Shown here: one piece after another, positions 58,958 through 64,000 of the stretch
Layout of the letters: each line of letters starts with the position of its first letter
Numbering within the stretch: the stretch's first letter is position 1
Assembly: GCF_014324365.1 (NCBI RefSeq)
Contig: NZ_QEIG01000018.1
Span: 1 to 64,000 of the forward strand
Length of the DNA: 64,000 bases
DNA from: Algoriphagus sp. AK58
Lineage (GTDB): Bacteria; Bacteroidota; Bacteroidia; Cytophagales; Cyclobacteriaceae
Reading direction: 5' to 3'
Program-made: the position numbers and the translations under genes
Notes under the pieces: generated by a model
What the model was told of the DNA's origin: nothing
Database searches by the model: none
What the model saw: the letters and a program-made list of their open reading frames with translations, nothing else

Positions 58958-60163
58958 GCCAACCACCAAATCCGGATTTCTTGGTCCAAAGTGCTTTAGC
59001 ATCACAATCGGGTCAGTTTTGGACAGATTGGTGATCTTCACACCGGCTTTAGCAGCATCTTCTGACACAAAATATTCGTCATGAGTCAATTGACCAAAGC
59101 GGATCAAAGCAGGCGTCTCGATATCCCACACACCCATTTTGCCATAGCCCTGCATCATGATCATTCCATAAGCAGCGGCATCTTTGATTACCACGGTTTG
59201 ACCGGGAAATACAGTCAGCTCCTTAGCGCTGTAGTCATGTGAACGGTAGCAAATCCAGTTTTCATGATAGCCGGCAGCATTCATTTCCGCGACAGCATGG
59301 ACTGGTTTTGGCTCCATGTAGTGATTATCCATTAAGTTCGGATTCACATTCAGATCCCAATCGATCATTTCTACCAGCAATTCATAGTCACCCCAGCGGT
59401 TTTTCGGAGTGGCATTCCAAAGCAATTCTTCCGGGATAATCGCTTCGTTGACCAATGACTGATACATCGCGAAAATATCAGAGGCCTTTTGAGGCTCGTA
59501 AGTACAAAGCGATCCCGGAGCATGTAGCATTCCCGGAGGCACATCCCAACCTGTACCCGGCTGAAGTCGGAAGGCTTGGGAGTAATTGGTGATTTTGTTA
59601 TCGCCTTTGGTGAAGTTTTTCAGGCAATCCAAGATCGTATCCTTGCTGGTGCCTGGAGCGATTCCAAAGAAGGTGTAAGGAAAGTCTCCTCCATGATTAT
59701 TCACTTGAGGAGGAAAATAGTAGGCCTCTGGTTTTCCGTTTTGGTTGGTCAACTTGCCAAATTCATCCGATGGGTGAATGTGGTGAGGAAGTGGCCCCAT
59801 GTTGTCAAAAAACTTGGAATACATCGGCCAAGACTTGTACTGATCCCAAAGTCTACTTCCGATAATTGCAGCACCCAACTCGTCGATCGCATCTTTTAGT
59901 AGAAATAATTCGGTCTTCTTGCCGTCTTCATAGGCTATGTGACTGAGACCTTCATTTTTGGATGTCAGGGGACCATTTTGGGCAGGAGTGGTGGATGAAA
60001 ACCATCGCTCATCTATTCCTCCACGCATACCCCCAAAGGAATAATAATCATCCGGATGCAGCTTGATTCTTCTTCCTGGCACGCAGAAGGACCGGGGAAC
60101 CCAAGTTGGAGTCAATCTTAAAATACCTTCGCCCTGCTCCAGGGCCTTTTTTGCTAAACTCAT
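58955..60163 (-). CDS. Two-domain cupin, possibly a sugar isomerase, not assigned
   Basis: A 402-residue protein that I read as bicupin. The first cupin has HHIHPSDEFGKL (His ligands) and FTKGDNKITNYSQAF-like strands; PPGMLHAPGSLCTYEPQKAS is a second typical cupin stretch. YYFPPQVNNHGGDFPYTFFG resembles the metal loop of type I mannose 6-phosphate isomerase. No signal peptide. It is likely to isomerise or bind a sugar; the exact reaction is open. Position: after the DUF4432 epimerase gene and before the TIM-barrel gene on one strand. The leader AATAACTCAATAACTTAATA precedes its ATG. Confidence 0.7.
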   Translation of the reverse strand: MSLAKKALEQGEGILRLTPTWVPRSFCVPGRRIKLHPDDYYSFGGMRGGIDERWFSSTTPAQNGPLTSKNEGLSHIAYEDGKKTELFLLKDAIDELGAAIIGSRLWDQYKSWPMYSKFFDNMGPLPHHIHPSDEFGKLTNQNGKPEAYYFPPQVNNHGGDFPYTFFGIAPGTSKDTILDCLKNFTKGDNKITNYSQAFRLQPGTGWDVPPGMLHAPGSLCTYEPQKASDIFAMYQSLVNEAIIPEELLWNATPKNRWGDYELLVEMIDWDLNVNPNLMDNHYMEPKPVHAVAEMNAAGYHENWICYRSHDYSAKELTVFPGQTVVIKDAAAYGMIMMQGYGKMGVWDIETPALIRFGQLTHDEYFVSEDAAKAGVKITNLSKTDPIVMLKHFGPRNPDLVVG

Positions 60164-60198
60164 CGTATTGGTTATTAAGTTATTGAGTTATTTTTTTT

Positions 60199-60263
60199 TC
60201 GATGTTCGTAATTCAGAGTTCGACATTCAATATTTAGAAAGTTCGATGTTCAGTGTTCAAGGT
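60199..60263 (-). repeat. 3' repeat tail of the DUF4432 gene, second part (theme D)
   Basis: On the minus strand, degenerate units TTGAACACTGAACATCGAAC, TTGAATGTCGAAC and TTACGAACATCGAA, in sense orientation. Confidence 0.55.
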
Positions 60264-60283
60264 TTCTATTCTAGAAAAGGTCG

Positions 60284-60306
60284 TCAATCGTAAACCGTAA
60301 ATCCTC
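60284..60306 (-). repeat. Theme A repeat written into the end of the DUF4432 gene
   Basis: On the minus strand GATTTACGGTTTACGATTGA is theme A. It encodes the last residues FTVYD and the stop TGA of the gene, so the repeat has replaced or extended the coding end. Confidence 0.55.
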
Positions 60307-61348
60307 TCGCTTTTTCCCCTGTCAGCACTTCCAAAAGCAAATCATACGTTCTGCTTTCTCCGGGTTCCAAAAGAATCAAGGTTCCATTTTCCCGGGATGC
60401 CGCCTGACCTATCGGCGGATGAGTGGCCGGTTCGAGGGCCGTCACATATTCATTTTTACCCCAATGCTGCCAGTTGATCAGCCAAGGCATTTGAATTTTG
60501 GAAAAGGTAATTTTAAGTGCTAAACCCAGGCTATCATTGGCATACCCACAGATCACCTGATCATTGGCATTTGCTTTTGGGTCGATAAACGCCACATCCT
60601 CTCCAAAACCTGCATGCTCTTCCAATGGTGGTGCACAACGGGTAAACTCATATTCCCGATTGAACTCGGTATTGTTGGCGTCGGTAGGCTTTGGCTTTTT
60701 ATCACCCTTCCAAACAATCCTTGTTCCGTCATCGATCAAAGGCCAGCCACAATTGATATGATACAAAATCATGTGAGGTGCATGTGCATTTCCACGATTG
60801 GTCACAGTGTCTTTGATTCGGATTTCGGCTGATCCGATTTTTCCTGAAATGCTGCGGTGCATCTCCAGACTTGGTCCAAACGTAGTGGTTTCCCTGACTT
60901 TGGCCACAATCTCAAAACTCAAATCTCCTGTAAAAATATCAGGCTGCTTGATGGAGATCAGTTCGGCTGGAGTATTGGAATAGTTGCCGTGAAGTCCTCT
61001 TGAGCCACCTGCATCAGTATTTGGTGGGCCTGCATTGGAAAGGCCACAGGTCGTCAGAAGCCCTCCGCCAAAGGTTCTCAGCCAGTCAATTCCCTGATTG
61101 GAAAAAGGCTGCGGAGCGGTAAGACCAGCATGAGAAATCCAAGCCAGGCTGCTTTCATTAAAGAAGGCATCCAAAATATCCATGCCTCTATCCAGCACCA
61201 GTTTGTACCGGAGACCAGTTCCGGTATTGACCCAGGCGATGCGAACTCCGCGACCGGGACCATTGTCCACAATGGAGGTTTCGATTCCGCCGAGTTGATG
61301 GGAATTGGAGAGTTTATCTTTCCAGTTTGCTGGATTTTCGAGGTTCAT
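60284..61348 (-). CDS. DUF4432 family (aldose 1-epimerase-like) protein
   Basis: A 354-residue beta-sandwich protein of the DUF4432 group, within the galactose mutarotase superfamily. Motifs are VLDRGMDILDAFF, GLSNAGPPNTDAGGSRGLHG and MILYHINCGWPLIDDG, and TALEPATHPPIGQAASRENG closes the fold. It is expected to interconvert anomers or handle a modified sugar. It is cytoplasmic and followed by the bicupin gene. The last five residues (FTVYD) come from a theme A repeat, so the true ancestral C-terminus may have differed. Confidence 0.88.
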   Translation of the reverse strand: MNLENPANWKDKLSNSHQLGGIETSIVDNGPGRGVRIAWVNTGTGLRYKLVLDRGMDILDAFFNESSLAWISHAGLTAPQPFSNQGIDWLRTFGGGLLTTCGLSNAGPPNTDAGGSRGLHGNYSNTPAELISIKQPDIFTGDLSFEIVAKVRETTTFGPSLEMHRSISGKIGSAEIRIKDTVTNRGNAHAPHMILYHINCGWPLIDDGTRIVWKGDKKPKPTDANNTEFNREYEFTRCAPPLEEHAGFGEDVAFIDPKANANDQVICGYANDSLGLALKITFSKIQMPWLINWQHWGKNEYVTALEPATHPPIGQAASRENGTLILLEPGESRTYDLLLEVLTGEKARGFTVYD

Positions 61349-61507
61349 TTTGGGTTGATCAAAGAATGAGTAACCTATAAAAAAGCCCTTCGGAGACTAT
61401 CCTGCCCTATGTGGGTACCCCAAAAAAGCTTGGCTTTAAGTTAAAGAAAAGGGGAAATAGAATTTTGCCATTGGTAAAAAAGAGAAGAAAAAAGTGGTAT
61501 AAAAACG
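61349..61507. other. Gap upstream of the DUF4432 gene
   Basis: A 159-bp AT-rich stretch, with no exact promoter consensus toward the DUF4432 gene. Nothing further is supported. Confidence 0.3.
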
Positions 61508-61537
61508 AAAAGGCGCCAAATTGATTTAGCGCCTTTT
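61508..61537 (-). terminator. Terminator after the DUF1080 gene
   Basis: On the minus strand AAAAGGCGC and GCGCCTTTT pair over nine bp around a 12-base loop, 18 bp after the stop. It separates the DUF1080/cytochrome unit from the DUF4432 unit. Confidence 0.85.
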
Positions 61538-61555
61538 AGCCTTTACGGCAAACTA

Positions 61556-62347
61556 CTATAACTTTTTGAGTTGAATGTTTTTAAACATGACTTTCATAGG
61601 AGGCCCAACGTGCACCTGGAATCCCATCAAGCCTTTCAACATACGATTTTTGCTGTCTTCGTCATGGACTTCACTCATCAAGGTTCCGTTGACATAATGC
61701 TTCATGACATTTCCTTTAGCCACAATGTGGATGGTATTCCAATCCCCCTTTTTGATCAGATTTCCCAACTCTGCACGATCTCCAAGTTCCTCCACCAAGT
61801 TTAGCCCTTTCCAGGCATTTCGCTCCACAAATCCACGAACTTCAGAAATGGAATCAGGCTGCGAAGTAATTTTTGTTTTCTGACCTCGGTAAGCCAAGGT
61901 AGTTCGCTTTCGCTCTTCATAATTCTGCCCGGTATAGCGATTGGCTCCATCGATATCGGCCTGATACCCTCGAAGGGCATAAGGAACCTCCGTAAATCGG
62001 TCACTGCGGTATTGTACGCCAGAATTGCCGGATTCCGAAATCCAATAATCCACCTTTAGTTCGAAATCCCCCAACTCTCCCCCTTTCCAGATGATGAAGG
62101 TATTGTTTTTCAACACCGTTTCAGGCGTGATTTCACCGACTATGGCGCCATCTTTTACAGACCAATAGACAGGATCATATTCCCAACCCTCCAGACTTTT
62201 ACCATCGAAAATTGATTTAAAATCAGCTTGAAGGCCCGAATTTTCCTCAACCTTTTCTGTCGGAGTCTGACAAGTCCAGTTGACCCAGGCAACCGCAGCC
62301 AATGCGGCTACGGTGACCAAGGATTTATGTGAAAAGAAAGCTATCAT
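61556..62347 (-). CDS. DUF1080 (3-keto-disaccharide hydrolase domain) exported protein
   Basis: A 263-residue exported protein (hydrophobic N-terminus, Cys26 as possible lipid site) of the DUF1080 family. Signatures are FKSIFDGKSLEGWEYDP, GNSGVQYRS, GYQADI and KGLMGFQVHVGPPMKVMFKN. Family members act on 3-keto glycosides, with a lyase or hydrolase activity. It overlaps the upstream cytochrome/HEAT gene by four bases (ATGA). It would fit a 3-keto-sugar pathway with the nearby Gfo/Idh and isomerase genes. Confidence 0.87.
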   Translation of the reverse strand: MIAFFSHKSLVTVAALAAVAWVNWTCQTPTEKVEENSGLQADFKSIFDGKSLEGWEYDPVYWSVKDGAIVGEITPETVLKNNTFIIWKGGELGDFELKVDYWISESGNSGVQYRSDRFTEVPYALRGYQADIDGANRYTGQNYEERKRTTLAYRGQKTKITSQPDSISEVRGFVERNAWKGLNLVEELGDRAELGNLIKKGDWNTIHIVAKGNVMKHYVNGTLMSEVHDEDSKNRMLKGLMGFQVHVGPPMKVMFKNIQLKKL

Positions 62348-64000
62348 TTCTGAGCAGTAGGTTGCTTGTACACCGCATGATCCGGATTTCCACCTGAGAT
62401 CAAGTAGGCCATCAGGTCTTTGAGTTCTTCCTCATTCAGTCGATTAATCAAACCGGGCATCATGATGGACACATCCGCATTTTTCTTCAGCACCACGGTG
62501 TTTTTAGGGACTGTTTTGATTTCATTTGGAGCAAAAGGATTCTGAGAGATGTAGTAGTTCTGCGCATCTTCATCATTGAGTTTGCCGACAATAGAGCCAC
62601 CGGCTTTCAATTCAAGTACTGTAGCATGATACTGATCTGAGATGGTTTCGCTTGGATTGATAGTCGCTACCAAGATGTCTTTTGGAGAGAATCGGGTACC
62701 CAATTGGGTCAAGTCAGGACCAATTGCTCCGCCTTCACCCTGCATGGTATGGCAGGACTGGCAAAGAACTGCGGCATACATGGCCTTACCTTTTACCAAA
62801 TCACGACCAACCAAATTGGCCATCAAAGGTTCCGCTTCTTCTACAGTCCAGCGACGGCCTGGGCCTTCTGGCTGAACGCCTGTATTTGCGATATCATTCC
62901 CGCTGGCAGTAAGCAATTTACCACCGGACATTTCATCATACTTTTCAAAATCAGCTTTGTCCACTGAGGCCAAAGCCATTTTTCTGGCACGATCCAGGAA
63001 GCCCACATAACTTCTTCCACCTTTGTAGGCGGTGAGCGCATGATTGATCCACTTAAAGTATTCCTCACGCTGAGCAGCAGTCCAGCCTTTGTCAGCTCCA
63101 CCCAATACGGTAGCATAGAAAGTCGCTTGTGCGGGGGGTACATTTGCCAGCATATTGGCGATGTCCAATCCGTACTGTGGATTTCTGAAAATCAAATCTG
63201 AAGAAGAAGTAAAGGTCTTCTGGTAATCAGGATCATCCTTGGCTGTCTTGAGGAGCGCCAAGGTCTTTTCTACCGCTGATGGAGCATCCAAATGAACCAT
63301 TAAAATCGAAAGAGATCGATCCAGCATGTTGTCATTAGCCGGATAGTTTGGATCCAAATACGCGATCAATTGCTGCTTGACCGGCTCGGCTCCTTTGTCG
63401 TAGCGATAGAGAATCACTTCAATCGTTCTCAGAATATCTTGTTTGTCTTTGGCAGAAAGCGCCTTATAATCAATCTGCATCAAACTGTTGAGCATGGATG
63501 CAGCATCCGCATCGGTAGCATGGTGAGCTAGCGCCAAAATTGCATGAATCTTCTTGGTCGGATCAGTTTCGGCAATTGCTTTTGCTTTCCAAGAAGCCAC
63601 CGGCTGATGTTCCAAAACGATACGTGCAGCATACTGTACATATCGATCCGCATGTCCAAGCTGAGCCCAAGCTTTCTCCAAGCCCTCTGCAGGCGCTCCC
63701 GCTTTGTGATACTGCTCCAGCTCTCTTCTTAGTTTTGCTTCCTGAGGAAGATCAGCTTCTGTCAAAGGCACATGGGTATCCAATTCACCTTTGTAATAAA
63801 CTCTATAGAGGTCAGACTCCAATCTACGTCCTCCGGTAGCAAAATACATGGCACCGTCAGGCCCGATAATTCCATCTGTCAAGGGAAGTGGAGAACCGGA
63901 AATAAACTCTTCCGCGGTAGCATCATAAGTCGCTCCGTTTGGAGTCAGGTGAATGGCATAAATAATCCCAAAGCTCCAGTCAAAGGCATAAAGTGCTTTT
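62344..64000 (-). CDS. Dehydrogenase-type protein with HEAT-like region and C-terminal cytochrome c, 5' end outside the window
   Basis: The visible 551 residues begin inside a beta-propeller (KALYAFDWSFGIIYAIHL, DGIIGPDGAMYFATGG), as in PQQ/sorbosone-type membrane-bound dehydrogenases. A helical HEAT-like section follows (about 70-390, HADRYVQYAARIVLEHQ), then a cytochrome c with CQSCHTMQGEGGAIGPDLTQ and axial Met candidates near SIMMPGLINRL. The sequence is open at the window edge; the start codon lies beyond 64000 and the TTG near 63882 is internal. It is probably periplasmic and oxidises a sugar, passing electrons to the heme. It precedes DUF1080 by a four-base overlap. Confidence 0.85.
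   Translation of the reverse strand, partial: KALYAFDWSFGIIYAIHLTPNGATYDATAEEFISGSPLPLTDGIIGPDGAMYFATGGRRLESDLYRVYYKGELDTHVPLTEADLPQEAKLRRELEQYHKAGAPAEGLEKAWAQLGHADRYVQYAARIVLEHQPVASWKAKAIAETDPTKKIHAILALAHHATDADAASMLNSLMQIDYKALSAKDKQDILRTIEVILYRYDKGAEPVKQQLIAYLDPNYPANDNMLDRSLSILMVHLDAPSAVEKTLALLKTAKDDPDYQKTFTSSSDLIFRNPQYGLDIANMLANVPPAQATFYATVLGGADKGWTAAQREEYFKWINHALTAYKGGRSYVGFLDRARKMALASVDKADFEKYDEMSGGKLLTASGNDIANTGVQPEGPGRRWTVEEAEPLMANLVGRDLVKGKAMYAAVLCQSCHTMQGEGGAIGPDLTQLGTRFSPKDILVATINPSETISDQYHATVLELKAGGSIVGKLNDEDAQNYYISQNPFAPNEIKTVPKNTVVLKKNADVSIMMPGLINRLNEEELKDLMAYLISGGNPDHAVYKQPTAQK

Noticed and set aside
37959..60306. CRISPR arrays as an explanation of the 3' tails
   Set aside because: There are no uniform repeats with equal spacers and no cas genes; units vary in length and sequence.
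63540..63882. Start codon of the cytochrome gene at TTG 63882
   Set aside because: The same frame stays open to the window edge with convincing propeller sequence, so the true start lies outside.

Overview
The window looks like chromosomal DNA of a free-living Bacteroidota bacterium, most likely Cytophagales/Cyclobacteriaceae (Algoriphagus-like). The taxon is an inference. It rests on Bacteroidota promoter boxes (TAnnTTTG, sometimes with TTTG about 20 bp upstream), a SusC/SusD pair, TonB-linked receptors, FG-GAP/ASPIC lipoproteins, a LytS/LytTR pair, DUF2911 and DUF1080 proteins and a prs-rplY-pth cluster. Most genes are intact and closely packed.

Layout. 0-3.4 kb: the end of an IS3-family element with a broken orfA, a small helical protein, tRNA-Gln(TTG) with promoter and terminator, EcsC, a dienelactone hydrolase and a Cys-rich unknown. 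3.4-10.6 kb: M14 peptidase, prs-rplY-pth, a SAM riboswitch in front of a homoserine sulfhydrylase gene (metZ), and a CBS protein. 10.7-14.8 kb: an operon of an Ntn asparaginase, CutC and a heme-plus-propeller lipoprotein, and a divergent creatininase-family gene. 14.8-23.6 kb: SusC, SusD and a 1174-residue FG-GAP/ASPIC lipoprotein, probably one uptake locus. 24-33 kb: OmpA/TPR protein, PspC, glycosyltransferase, YbaB, HisS, an unlisted 47-residue basic protein, a phosphoesterase, rhodanese, aldehyde dehydrogenase and PDH E1 beta. 33-38 kb: a TonB receptor and a LytS/LytTR two-component system. 38-55 kb: guanine-deaminase-like protein, a beta-propeller lipoprotein, Ffh, YfhO-methyltransferase-SlyD, an orphan ABC ATPase, an Xre/MbcA-RES toxin-antitoxin pair, SDR, PpsA, DUF2911, sulfurtransferase, hemolysin III and a frameshifted acyltransferase. 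55-64 kb: a prolyl-aminopeptidase-like lipoprotein and a sugar cluster (Gfo/Idh, TIM-barrel isomerase, bicupin, DUF4432 epimerase, DUF1080, and a HEAT/cytochrome c dehydrogenase cut by the window edge).

The most unusual structure is not a gene. From about 38 to 60 kb, at least nine gene 3' ends carry short degenerate tandem 'tails' made of a few recurring themes (GATTTACGA-type, TGATCAGTTGGCAGT-type, GCAAAGGTCACGAAG-type, AGACAAGAAGCGAGATACTAG-type and others). They start at or very close to the stop codon, in the sense orientation of that gene. In one gene the theme runs into the coding sequence and writes its last residues. The left 38 kb has none; genes there end in ordinary hairpin terminators. 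I cannot name this repeat class from the sequence alone.

Other points of interest are an orphan SusC-type leader box between two terminators next to a promoter-like site (33.1-33.35 kb, possible small RNA), the shared leader box of susC and the FG-GAP lipoprotein, the toxin-antitoxin operator palindrome, and the probable 3-keto-sugar catabolic cluster at the right end.
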